Shown: positions 11,683 through 23,776 of the stretch, piece after piece
Numbering within the stretch: the first letter of the stretch is position 1
Layout: every line of letters begins with the position of its first letter
Assembly: GCF_000165425.1 (NCBI RefSeq)
Contig: NW_001799045.1
Location: 28,101 to 92,100 of the forward strand
Length of the DNA: 64,000 nucleotides
Reading direction: 5' to 3'
From: Paramecium tetraurelia
Taxonomy: Eukaryota; Ciliophora; Oligohymenophorea; Peniculida; Parameciidae
The notes under the pieces: generated by a model
What the model was told of the DNA's origin: nothing
Databases searched by the model: none
The model's input: only the letters and a program-made list of their open reading frames with translations
Made by a program: the position numbers and the translations under genes

Positions 11683-13556
11683 TCATTTTTTTAACAATTT
11701 ATGTCTTTTATAAATCTTTCTCATAATCATTGGAATTTATTTTGGTTAATTTTCATTTTAGGTTTCATCTTCATTTAAATCTAATTCATCATCATCATCT
11801 TCATCCATACTCAAATCTATTTCATCCTCATCTGAAAAGTTTCCTTTTTGTAATTCTTTCTCGAACAATTCATCTGCAAATGCATCCTCACTTGTTATAC
11901 TACTTTTTCTTTAAGGTTTGCTTTATTATTTAAGTTTATTGTCCTATTATCTTTATTTTTCATATTTTAGTTTAAACTATTCTTCATTAATAACAGATCC
12001 TGATAAATTAGATATTCTATTTGTAACTCTATTTTTTGCTTCTACAAATTTTGCCAAAAATGCACTTTATGAATATTCCAAAAGAGGATTAACCTTCTAT
12101 GAAATATTTTGATCTTTATCCAAAATCTACTTGGCAATCTATTGTGCTTTATTATGATAATGTGAAGTAAATGCTTTGATTTCATTCAAAAATGATGAAG
12201 CTCCTGAAAATAAAGGATCTCTTTTGTAATATTGATACTCCTAATCTTCATTGGTCTCTTCCAACAATTATGGTATTTCTATGCAAAGCTTTTGAACACA
12301 AATCAATGCGGTAATTGTGAATGATAGATTAGAATGCATTGATACTTGTAGTAATCTCTTAATGATTGCTTTTTATCTAACAATTTCATTATCTTGTTTT
12401 ATAGATAAAAATAACAAATCAAAGAATAACTCGCCTAAGCTTGTGCTTTGAATTTCCTAGGATAACAACTAAAAATATATTATAATAAAGATACAATTTC
12501 ATAAAGACTTCTATAAAAGTGAGCATTGAGATCTGAAATTTAATACACAAAATAGAGAGTCTAGATCTTTATTTTAAAGTTGTCTGATGTTGCAATTAAT
12601 TTATATATGAGTTTTTCATTTTCCTTATATAATTCTTTTAATTAATCTAAAAATGATTGTCCATATGGAAGTGTCTTATTAATTCCCTTTAAAATCTGAC
12701 TAAATAATTTTGAGCATTTTTAATCAGCTTATGGAATCTTCATGATCTTTTTGAAAAAGATGAAGAAAATTTTAAGCATATATGCTACACTGCTGGTTTC
12801 TTGAGTTTATAAATTGATGGTGTTAATAAAATTAAGGCAATAGTACTAAGCATCTTGGGATAAATTGGGTCTATACATGAATCCATAAGCCTCTTTTAAG
12901 AATGGATAAGTTAATGCAGGTTTTTTCTAGTATTAATAAGAAATATTACTGATAATTCTCCCGAAAGTTTCTTTGTTAGTAAAGTGACTAAAGTTTTCTC
13001 TTTGTCTCCGAATTTGTTGACAAGTTCCTTAACTAATTCCTTTGTATAGATTGGATGAGCACAATGCAATTCAAGCATCATTAAAATAATTTGTCTTCGC
13101 ACATATGGTAAAACATCTTCGGAAGCCTTGATGAGAATTTCACAGGTCTTTATTAACACTTAGTTAATTCCATGCCAATAATATTTCTATAATTCATCTG
13201 TTAAGTTGGATTCTTCAAAATTGCATGGAACACCTCTCTTTAAAATTAAATGAACAAATAAATCCTTTAGTTAAAATAAGGCTTTTAAGCTTTTCTCCCT
13301 TGAAGGTAATGCAGCCTAAACATATTAAAAATGGGTATACAATTTCTAGTAGTTTATTTAATGAGCCTAATGCATGATCTGGGTGTTCTTTAATTGATAT
13401 TGACAAGGCTGATATTTTATCTGCAATGGTTCCTGAATGAAGTAACTTCTGCATCAATTATGTATCAGAGGCTGGCTTGTCCCTCCTTATTTTCTTCTCC
13501 TAATACTCATATAGTTTTTAGGCATGATTAAAAGAATCCTCAATTTTTTTTACCAT
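11683..13556 (-). CDS. MAK21: MAK21/NOC1 (CBF family) ribosome biogenesis factor
   Basis: Splicing of 25-, 23- and 26-nt introns gives 599 residues. Near the N terminus MQKLLHSGTIADKISALSIS and HPDHALGSLNKLLEIV match the start of the Noc1/Mak21/CEBPZ family. Later IIKRLLQVSMHSNLSFTIT corresponds to the CBF domain signature (R-L-L-Q-x-S-x-H). The C terminus is strongly acidic (MDEDDDDELDLNEDE) and then basic, ending RKIYKRHKLLKK, as in the family. NOC1 pairs with NOC2 in the nucleolus and carries pre-60S particles. At about 600 residues it is shorter than the roughly 1000 of yeast Mak21. The start codon lies only 14 bp from that of the diverging gene. Confidence 0.88.
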
Positions 13557-13570
13557 AATTTATATTAATT

Positions 13571-14600
13571 ATGGAATCGGATCGATTGAGTTAATCTATC
13601 AAATTTGAAATAGAACAAAAATAAATCAAATAAAAGGCTCAACTCCTGTCTATCATAGACAAAGAGTTGTTATCGATCAAAGAAAAGTTAGCCAATCAAG
13701 TCTTCGAAGATAATAACAATATACTGAAATACAATCTTAAATTGCTCCAATTGGAAAAAAAAAATGCTGAAAAACACGATATTATGGTTGAATAAGAAAT
13801 GATTCTCAGAAAATAAGCTACAATAGTGGAGAAATAATAAAAGGCTTAAGTCTAAAATGAGTAAAAGGAAATTCAACAAATTAATAAGGATGATAAAGAA
13901 GAGATAAGCATTACTTAAGATTTAACTGTTGAAATAGAAGGGTTAAGAACAAGAAATTTATATTTATCTCATAAATTATCTTAATTGTTATTCTACTTTG
14001 TAGATTTGCAATTATATGATAAAGAATTTGCAAAATAAGTTGCGCTTGATGATTTCCCAATTGATTAGCTTTACAAACCGAGTCTGTCACAACCAATGAA
14101 CTTGTTTTTAAATATAGAAGACAATGAGAAAAAAAAATTAGAAGCAATTATTAAATCAAAAGTATCTTTATTAAATATCATTTGGAAGTCTTGTTAAAAT
14201 AATAAAAAATAGAAATTGAACAGTTATAATAAAAAAATAAGAAATTAGAGAAACAGTTATTTTTTTAAGACCAAAGCACAGAGATAAAACCTGATTAATA
14301 AAAAAGGACTGTATTTACATACGAAGACGAACACTTTGAAGATTAGTAGTACTTAGAACAATTATCACAACTAAAAAGAGTAAGTATTTACATTTGAAAT
14401 AGGATAATCAACCGAAATGCAAAACATTGAATGATATCATATTGAAAAAGAGAAAATATAGTTTTGATACTGCATAGCCAGCATTAGATTTTTATAAATT
14501 GAACAGAAGATTAATAGCAGAGAGATTCCAATAGCCATCACTATAATTTGTAAATTACTAAAAATTTAGAATTCACTCCTAGTCAATTAAAAATTAATGA
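13571..14600 (+). CDS. Coiled-coil protein with a frame change inside
   Basis: The ATG at 13571 begins a helical, Lys/Glu/Gln-rich protein (MESDRLSQSIKFEIEQK). A 23-nt GTA...TAG intron at 14380-14402 leads to the end at TGA 14598-14600. Around 14130-14200 the frame must shift. Removing 23 nt from 14172 restores it and gives a plausible joint (KKKLEAIIKSK then EVLLKQQKIEIEQLQQ), but that piece would end TTG instead of AG. A missing A in the nine-A run at 14129-14137 also restores the frame. With the 23-nt removal the product is 327 residues. Function unknown. Confidence 0.6.
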
Positions 14601-14772
14601 AGTAGTATTATTATTATTAATTAAATTAATAATAATGATGCTTTTATAATCTTATACTATTCTTTTAGATATTAGTTCTTATCATATATTATATTGTTTA
14701 TCATAGACAAATAGAACTTGAATGCTTTCGAGGTTTTTTTAATTGGTTATTAAAATTATTTCTTGATTAATA

Positions 14773-15324
14773 ATGGGAGGAGCTTTTGGAAAAAGGAAAG
14801 TATAAGTATTGGTAGTCGGTTTGGATAATTCAGGGAAAACAAGTATCATAAATGCACTGAAAAATGAGAAAAATGCAACAGTGGCCCCCACAGTTGGTTT
14901 TAATAAGGATTCTGTAGAGAAATTTAACTTGAACTTTTAATTCTCTGATATGAGTGGACAGAATTAATATAGAGGAATGTGGGAATAGTACGCAACAAAA
15001 GTATTAGAAGATTGATATAGATAGATTGATGGTCTTATTTTTGTCATAGATTCATCTGATAAAATCCGATTTGGCATAGCTCTTGATGAATTCAAATTGC
15101 TATTGGAGACTCCAGGATTCAGTAAAGACCTACCGATTCTTGTTTATGCTAATAAATAGGATTCTCCAGATGCACAAAATCCATAATTTTTTATTGATTA
15201 TCTGGAATTGAAGTAGTACAAGAATCCTTCTTAATGTTTTGCAGGAAGTGCTAAGACTGGAGTTGGTTTGGATCAAGGACTCGAGTGGTTAAGTGCCAAG
15301 ATTTAGCAGGTCAAACCAAAATGA
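14773..15324 (+). CDS. ARL6: ARL6 (BBS3) small GTPase
   Basis: One 24-nt intron at 15001-15024 is removed to give 175 residues, close to the usual 186. Gly2 allows myristoylation as in Arf proteins. The P-loop GLDNSGKT is at residues 16-23, switch I has APTVGF, and the switch II region reads [26 protein letters not shown] is the ARL6 form rather than the DVGGQ of other Arfs. [12 protein letters not shown], the ANKQD guanine-specificity motif (written with a TAG Gln codon) and the ending [15 protein letters not shown] also fit. ARL6-GTP recruits the BBSome coat to the base of cilia. Family placement is strong; the function is by homology. Confidence 0.9.
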
Positions 15325-15473
15325 GATGCTTTTTATTCAAATTTTGGATTAATATTTTACATTACTAATCATCTTGTATAAGTGTTTGAGTGTAAAACTA
15401 ATTTCTTGATTGCTCATTATTCTAAAATGAGAAAGCATAAAATTAAAAGTTGTCGTTATAAATTTAAATATAA

Positions 15474-18400
15474 ATGATAGACAGTGAAACATTTTTTGCA
15501 AAATACTTGTTGTCGCCAAGACTCTAACATACTGAATCTGACTAAAGACTTATATCCCTTAATGCTGCCCAAATTAGATTATCTCCAGATAGAAAGATAA
15601 AATCCTCTTTTCTTTAGGATGAAATGTCATTCACTTCTAAGAATTCTTAATTGCTCAGTCAAACCATCAGATCACTACTCAAAAACAGTTGGGACTTTGT
15701 TGAAACTGTTCGAGAAAAGAACTTAATTGATCCTCATTTACAATATCATTTAAGGAAATTCAAAAATGATCATGAAAGTGTCAGCGACCTTGTAAACAGA
15801 AAGGTTTTCGACAATATCGAGCATCTAAATTAATACAAGGATTAGATTAATTCTTTGTAATAGGAAATAGTGAACTTGAATGAAAAATGCAAACACAGAA
15901 AAGTATGTTTAAAAAAATTGAATGATATTTTAAATAGGAAAGATGATGAACTATTGCAATTGAATCAATAATTATAAACATTTTAGACAGAAAATTAAGC
16001 ATTAAAAAACCAACAGGAAGAACTAAATTGTTAAAATATCCAATTAATTGAAGAACTATAAAATGTAATAAGTTCCTCGTAATAAACAATCAATTAACTC
16101 AATTTGAAAATCAGAGAAGGAGAAACTCATTATGAGTAGTTAAAATCAGATAAAGATTATGAAATTTAAATTCAATTAAGTCAAACTGATAAATTAGAAG
16201 AAGAATACGATTCCCTCAAATTGAAACTCAAGAAATAAGAATCTTAAATAGGCCTATTGATTGAAAAAAACCAAGAACAAAAATTTGAAATTGAATCACT
16301 CAACGCCTCATAAGTTTAGAATAAAGATTAAATCAAATTAAATGAAGCTGAAATTAAGAGATTAAAAGATTTATGTGCATTTTAAGAAGAATAACTGAAT
16401 TAATATTGTAATCAATAAACATAGACTCTCTTACAATTTACATAAAGATAGAATGAATTGACACAATAATTTAATCAGAAGTAAAATGACCTACTATCAT
16501 AAATTGCATAGTAAGAAAATGAAAAAGCAGAATTATAAGGAAAACTTACTTCATTCATTTAAAAGGAAGCTTAATTGCATAAAAAAATCTAGCAGTTCGA
16601 GGATAGTTAAACTGAGCTTGAATAAACCAAAAACTCATACTATGAAACAATCCAATAATAAAAGAAGTAAATCACTCTATTGACATCACAATGTTAATAA
16701 TATCTTTCAGAATTGGAAAATAATCAAAATGAATAAACTATCTAACAACTACAAAATCAGTTATCATAATCTAAAGTTACGATTAATGATTTAAACAATA
16801 AAATTAAGGAAGAAGAATAAAAGTTAGAAAAATTGAAATAATAAAAGGATGATGACATATTTGCACAATTAAATTAAATCTACAAATTAGAAGAAGAATT
16901 GGAAACTCTAAAATAAAAATTAAAGAAATCAGACTCCTAATTAGTCATTACATCTGAAAAGAATCATGAACTTAAAGAGGAAGTTGAGTCATTAAATGCT
17001 GAATCACTAACTTTGAAAGATTAGATAAAGCTTAATGATTTAGAACTTAAAAGACTAAAAGACTTAACTTTAGTTTAAGAGGAATAATTAAACGTTTATT
17101 GCAACTAATAAGCATAAACTTATTAATAATTTAGTGCTAGATAAAATGAATAAGTTCAATAATTTAATACAAAGTAAAATGAATTGTTAGAGTAGATTGC
17201 TACTTAATAAAAAGATTATGCTGATTTATAAGGAAAACTATCTTAGATTATGTAAAAAGAGATTCTATCACATTAAAAAATTAAAATTCTAGAAGATTAA
17301 GTAAATGAACTTGAAGAATTAAATAAGAATTTACTTGAAACCAATACAAAATAGAAAAAACAATTAAGTAATCTTAATTAAGTGTGCTAATAAAATGACG
17401 TTTAATTGGAACAATAATAATTGGAAAGGTAAAATTTAGAAGAAGCTATTCAATAAAATAAATAAAAACTAAAATAACTTGAAGATAAACTAAATTAATC
17501 TAATTTAATTATTACGTAATATGAATAATAACTGAATGATTAGCAACTGTAACTATCTATCCTTAATCAAACTCAACAAGAATTGTAATAATATTAATAA
17601 AAAGTCTAAATTTTAAACAATAATTTGGATGAATCAAGAGTTTAAGCAGAGTCTATATCAAAATAGAAGGAGGATCTAGTAGTATAACTTTAGAATACAA
17701 TACATACAAATAGTTAATTATAATAATTCAATAAAACACTTGAAAATCAATAAAAATTGATTGAAAATAATTATTCAAGTTTGACTTAAGAAAATAGAAG
17801 ACTTTAAAATTAATTAAGTGAATCTATTTGTGTAAGTAAATAAAAAGAACTTGAAAATTAAGAATTACAGAAATTAAATGAAACTTTTAATTAATAAATA
17901 TCCTAATTATAACATCAATTTACTCAATTAGAATAATCATATCATCAAATAGAGTCAGATAAAAATGTTATGAATTAATAATTGAGTGATAATTCCCACT
18001 TCTTGGAGTAATCTATGGTAGAAAATGAAAGTAAATTAACAAAATTATAGACATAAAATTAAAATCTGAAGGAGGAAATAAAATAGTTAAAAAAAAATTA
18101 GAATGAAAAAGAACATCAATTTGCATAGACAGTTAAACAGTATCATTAAAAACATTAAGGTATGATAACAATTTTAATTATTTTAGAACATAATACAAAA
18201 ATGAGCGAGATCAATAAATTATTAAAGGAAAGAAACGAGGAAATATAAAAAATGAAGTTGTAAATGGATGATGCTTAAATAAAATCGTAGTTACTTAAGA
18301 TGAAAGGTAATTTATTAATCTATTTTAGATGAAACATATAGAAGATTATTAAATAGAATAATAAAATCAATTGATCCATTTTGTGATACAAAAAAGATTA

Positions 18401-18549
18401 ATGATGTAGATACTCTACTTGAAACTGCAGTTGAAAAGGTTCAAACCCTTGTTAAACTCAAAAGAAGAAATAAAGAGAATGATGAATTTTCTTTAAATAG
18501 TTAAAAAGAACCATTTAATTTGGAATTGTCTCAAATAGTATAAAATTGA
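15474..18549 (+). CDS. Long Gln-rich coiled-coil protein
   Basis: The gene encodes about 1008 residues after removal of a 27-nt intron near 18161 and a 22-nt intron near 18306. A short globular N terminus (MIDSETFFAKYLLSPRLQ) is followed by some 850 residues of almost unbroken coiled coil, then a small C-terminal region with DPFCDTKKINDVDTLLE. Gln is extremely frequent and is written mainly as TAA or TAG, so this gene would look hopelessly broken in the standard code. Two blocks of the rod look like an internal duplication: IKLNEAEIKRLKDLCAF and IKLNDLELKRLKDLTLV. It resembles basal-body or cytoskeletal rod proteins, but no specific match is claimed. Confidence 0.75.
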
Positions 18550-19077
18550 TTAAATTATCAAATAAAATTCATTTCAATTAAGAATTAATTTATATTCTTC
18601 AATAAATGTAATTACATTCTTTTGTAAAATTATTTGCTATCCTATATCACTAATCGAAAATGCTAATATCTTTTTTATAATTTAAATAAAAATTATAAAT
18701 TGCAGTTTGATCCTTAACAATAAAGTATTTAGAATAAAAATTGTATTAATTGTTCATTAAAAAGATAACTTAAGATATAAATTTGAATTTATTAACTTAT
18801 CCGAGCTTAGTATTAAGAAGATTTTTAAAGAAATCTCGAATCTGACCTTTAAATCAATTAGGATTGACAAAGAGCTGTAAATTTAATGCTTGACTCAAAT
18901 AGAAATGAGAAAATATTTGTATGTATCAAATAATTATTCTATGTGTATATATATAACAGTGAATATCCTATTTTATTGCTCTGACTGTTGAATTTCAAAT
19001 CTTTTGTGCTAATACATAGTTTATAAATTATTCTGTAGTTTTTAAATATTGAAAATTAAATAAGAAAGTAAATTATA
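18550..19077. other. Intergenic, nothing seen
   Basis: About 530 bp of AT-rich sequence between two plus-strand genes. TGA appears often in all frames I read. No RNA gene or repeat was recognised. Confidence 0.5.
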
Positions 19078-20649
19078 ATGAATGTGAGGCCAAAATTTGG
19101 AAGGTCAACTCCACCTAGTCATACTTCATCAAATCCACATTCTTAAATTACTTAGGTAAGTGAAGAAAATGATAATTTAGCCAGTTAATTAAGACATGTA
19201 ACAAAATCAAATGCAAATACCTCAGAACTGTGGATCCTATCCAAGTATTCCAATGCCTCCACCTGCCAATCCTCATTTAATTAGTCCATAGTATTAAGTT
19301 TAAAATTCCTAACATTAACCATATATTCCAGAATAAAATTATACTTATCAATAGAATCCATACAATCATTATTAGCAACCTATCTCTAGAGAAACTGCAG
19401 TGTTTGGATAAGTTCAGAATTAATAGGGGTACAATAATGGCCCAGATATCTACAAATCCGCAGATATATATCATTAGAGCCATAAACATTATCATTATAA
19501 AGAACCTTTATAAGTGGAAAGCGTAATCCTTCCTACTAGTGATGTTATTTAATAATCAAAGGAGTACTAATACTCTTCAGTCATTTTGAAAACATGTGAA
19601 CTTTCAAATACATAGAATTCATAAATATTAGAGAACTTTAAAATAATTTCTAATTCTTAGATCAAAGATATGGATATAAGCTCAAAAACTCACAATATGA
19701 TTACAATATAAGATAAGTCTAATGAGTTTCAAATTTAACCTTTTGATGAAAATTTGAAAAAGGAGAAATAGAAAAATAAATAATTGGTAATTATTGTTGT
19801 TTACCTTAGATTAACTCGAATCTCCTTATAATTTAAAACAAAAATACAAATATACCTAATTTTGAGTGTCTAGAAAGGCTATGTTAAATGCATCAAAAGC
19901 CAATAGAAAAGATCTGTGCTGAAAAGGAGTGCAAAGAATTAAATGAATTATTGTTGTGTTAAGAATGTGCTAGAGAACACAAAGGCCACAATCTATTCGA
20001 CATTCCAGAGGCATTATTTTTAATACTAAAAAGTTAATAAAACCTAGAAAAGGATGATTAATTGATATAAGTTATTTAACAAAAAGCTTAGGAATAATTT
20101 AAACATCTAAAATCAAACATAACTTGGTAATTAAGTCAAATTGAAGAACAATTACATGATGGATTTAATAATTTTAAGAATTACCTTTTGGAGAAAAAGA
20201 ACTCCTATCAAAAAGCCTTTGAGGATCTTCAACTAGGAGGTTTAAGCAAGATGGTTGAATAAGCAAATTTGCTTTTTGATTAAGGCTTATTCTAGGAAGT
20301 CAATTTAAATTAAAATGAATAGGAATACCTTAAATTATCAGATGAATTAAATAAGGTAAAATAATCAATGAAAAAGTTCTTATAATTTGTTGAAGATGAT
20401 AATTAAGAGTATACATAAATCAAACTCAATAATGTAGATATATAGATTGAGAGTTAAAAAATAGACGATCTTAATTAGCTCTATTATTAAATCAAAATAG
20501 ATTCTTTAAATTAGAAATTTACAAATATTCTAGATTAGGAACTGCTATTATTGTAAAATAATAAAGCAATAAGATTGAAAGAAAATTATTCGAAAATTAA
20601 TCTGAAGTAATAATAGAACATTTAAATTGTTTCATATCAACAGATTTGA
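19078..20649 (+). CDS. B-box zinc-finger protein with coiled coil
   Basis: Removing a 25-nt intron at 19156-19180 and a 23-nt intron near 19787 gives 507 residues. The first 150 residues are Pro-, Tyr- and Gln-rich (NCGSYPSIPMPPPANPHL) and disordered. A B-box-type zinc finger follows: CLERLCQMHQKPIEKICAE, then CKELNELLLCQECAREHKGH, with the Cys/His spacing expected of B-box domains. The last 200 residues form a coiled coil with many TAA/TAG Gln codons. This is the order of a TRIM protein without its RING. B-boxes mediate protein contacts or higher-order assembly; no ligase activity should be assumed. Confidence 0.8.
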
Positions 20650-21266
20650 TTATCAAATATATATCAAATTAAAAATCAAATTTACGACTTTAATATATAA
20701 TATATCATTTTCTCAATAGAGGCGGAAACTGAATTCATTATTGTAATTTCTTAAAAATGGATTAAAATAAATTGAAGGAAATAAAGTCTAGATCAATTTT
20801 TGGTGGTGTTTTTAGAATAAATTTAATCGGAGTATATGATTATATGCATCTAAGATATATTAATTATATTTTCATAATTCGAATATATGATAATTTCAAT
20901 AGCATAATATGATAATATCCTCTTTTACATATATTTAACCCAGATTTTATCTATCTCACCCAATTTAAGACTTTATTTTATAAAATTTGCTTATCAATTA
21001 AAATTATTAGACAACATAGTTAGTTTTCAACCTTCATTCTTTCATTCCTTATGGAGAACCAAAGTTATAATATTTTCTTATTGATAATTAGCTGTTTTGT
21101 TATGAATAAGAATAATTATATAAAATTTTAGGAAAAATACTAGGTTCTTAATAAATTAAATAATGAAAGTTAATGCTATTGTTAACCAATTAAAAAATAT
21201 AAAAACTAAAAATAAATCATTAAATGGAGTAAGTTATATAGAAAAACATTTAAGCTTATTCGCGAG
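20650..21266. other. Intergenic; may include an upstream start
   Basis: About 620 bp of AT-rich DNA. An ATG at 21224 could start the next gene if a 22-nt intron ending AAG (21233-21254) were spliced, which joins its three codons in frame to the coding region. I used the simpler start at 21267. Nothing else is visible. Confidence 0.4.
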
Positions 21267-23751
21267 ATGATTGCAGATTTAGACAAACCAGAAGTGAGCA
21301 AGGAAATACTTGAAAATCACACTATAAAACTCATCAACAATACTAAGGAACAAGATTTGAAGGTCATTCTTTAATTGTTGATCTAAATACAGCATTTAAA
21401 TAAGTTAAATAACTTAGATGAGCATATTATAATGTAAGAAAATTTATATAGATTGAAAATAGATTGATAGAAAGAAACTAAAAACAGCATAGCTATCATG
21501 CGTAAATCATTTAGTTATTGCATACACTTAAGGAAAACGTTTCTATATAAAATTTACCATACACATATAGGTTCCTAAGAATATGTTATAGAATAAAGTA
21601 ATTATCAAATAATAAAATAATTATTGTGAACACATAAGTGTTGAATGATGAAGTGCTTACTCAGATTGGGTAATCATGCAAAGGTTATTTGATGAATAAG
21701 TAAGAGTCAGAAAAAAATATATTGGCCATATTAAATTTTTTTATGAGAATAGCAGATGGTTCTTTAGACACTGATTTCGATGATGCTTACGCTCTTAAGG
21801 CATTGAGTTTGATTTTAGAGGAGTTCTAAAAGCTGAAGATATTGTTGGACATCAAAATAGCAGAAGTAATTAATTCTAACTTAAGTGCTTTGCTAAAGAG
21901 TAATCTCAATAAAACAACATAATCAATACAGAAATGTAATCAATTTATACTAATATAGTGTAAAGTATTTTCAAGTTGATAGAGATCCTATTGTTGGGGA
22001 ACAGCTGTTACTTTTTTGATTTTCTCGATACACTCAAGAAACACTTATTTAGCGAGTGTCATTCTATATAAAAATAGCTTTCTTACTAGACAATAGTGAA
22101 TTGCACAGATGCTTTCATTGAATATCTGGGGAATGATAAGTATAAAAATGAGTTTGTAGCATTCTACACTGAAATAACAAAGCAGACATAGATAGAGAAC
22201 ATCAATATCCCCCACAAATTGAAGCAGATACATGAAGTGGTTGGACATTTCATTTAATTAGAGAATATTTATTAGGAATACTCTGATAATAAATAGATTC
22301 TGAAGTTTATTGCAGAATTCAATTTAAGATTATCATAATAGATGCAGAAACCTCAGTTGTTATTATAAAAATAAATTAAAAAGTGTATGAAGAATCTACT
22401 AAGTAAGATAGAGTTTGAATAAATTAACCAAACTTATTACAATTACATATAAGTTATGGATACTGATGTGAGGAACTCAATGATAATTCATTTGATTGAA
22501 CAGAATCAGATTGCTTTTGTGACGTAGCTCTTATATCAAATGAATGATATATCCACGAGCACTTGGCAAAAGTATATTCAATACTATTTGAAGATAAAGG
22601 AGTCTAATGAATAAACAGAATAGCTTATGAAACAGTTGTTATTGAATGAGAAATTGTTGCAAATTGAGGTTCTTCTCTTTAGTCTGTTCTCCTGCAAATG
22701 CTATTAACTTATCATCTAATTATGTAATATTCATTATAATGCATTGTAATTTGATTTGGTATTGTAGTTCCTGTATCAAGAACTTATGAATGATATTGAG
22801 TAGCAACACACTGTTGAATTAATATGTTCGTTAATCATTTTGATATAGGAAAGATCAAATCACTTCTAATTCGATTATATGTTGAAGATGATACAACTGA
22901 AGAATCACAATGAATTGCTGCTGCATTATCTCTAAACAATATCAAACAAGGTGGGAATGGATCAATTGTTAAGTCTATTAACTTAATGTCTACCTTCTCA
23001 ATTAATCTCAACAATCCTGTACGATTGTGTTTAGACAAAGGAGATTGATGAATCAGATTTGGACTTAATCCTATACATTCTATAGAAATAGGATGTTATT
23101 GATGATCACTTTATAGCTCATTTAATGGACATGATCGCAAACAAAGAGGAATATGCTGTTACTCTCTTCAATATCATATCATAAAAGAAGGTTCCAGTGA
23201 AATTAATATTTTATATTGGACAATAAATTTAGAATTAGAAGTATTACAATAAAGACACAAACCAACAATTGCTATTCAACCATTAGGTGGACATAAACTA
23301 TTTGTATGAGTTATGCCAATTCACATACGGTGCTGGACAAATAGATGCCAATTTCATAGAGAGTTAATTGCCGTACTTTGAAAAGTTGATAGAAACTCAA
23401 CAGAATGAATTACTGGAGGAGGTTACCAGGGTAATTAAGTTCTATCTCCAGAACTTCCCAACTTAATAATGCTTGATTAAGTTGATTTCAAAATACGAGT
23501 ATCTATACAATCATGGGAATTCAAATCTCACCTAGACATTGATTCAAATAGTACCTGATTTGAAGATAATTTTGAGTCTTTTGGAGAAGGATGACTAATA
23601 ATTTTAATAATTCGAAAACAAATTGGATAATCTACACGAGTATGCTGAATTTGCAGAATATATGGAGAAGCATTAAATAGCTTTGAATTCTAATACTGAA
23701 AGTATTGAACAAAGACCTAAGATTTAACTCTCTGAATTAGAGTAACAATGA
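21267..23751 (+). CDS. Large helical protein, unknown
   Basis: With introns of 29 nt (21433-21461) and 23 nt (21936-21958) removed, the frame codes for about 810 residues and ends at TGA 23749-23751. The sequence is rich in Leu, Ile, Gln and Asp in amphipathic helical stretches, for example VELICSLIILIQERSNHF and QLLSLLTQCLPSQLISTIL, which look like stacked helical repeats (HEAT or similar). I could not tie it to a karyopherin or any named family. It has no signal peptide or TM helix. The start is uncertain; see the preceding intergenic entry. Confidence 0.7.
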
Positions 23752-23776
23752 TATTTGAAAAAATATTTATTTATTA

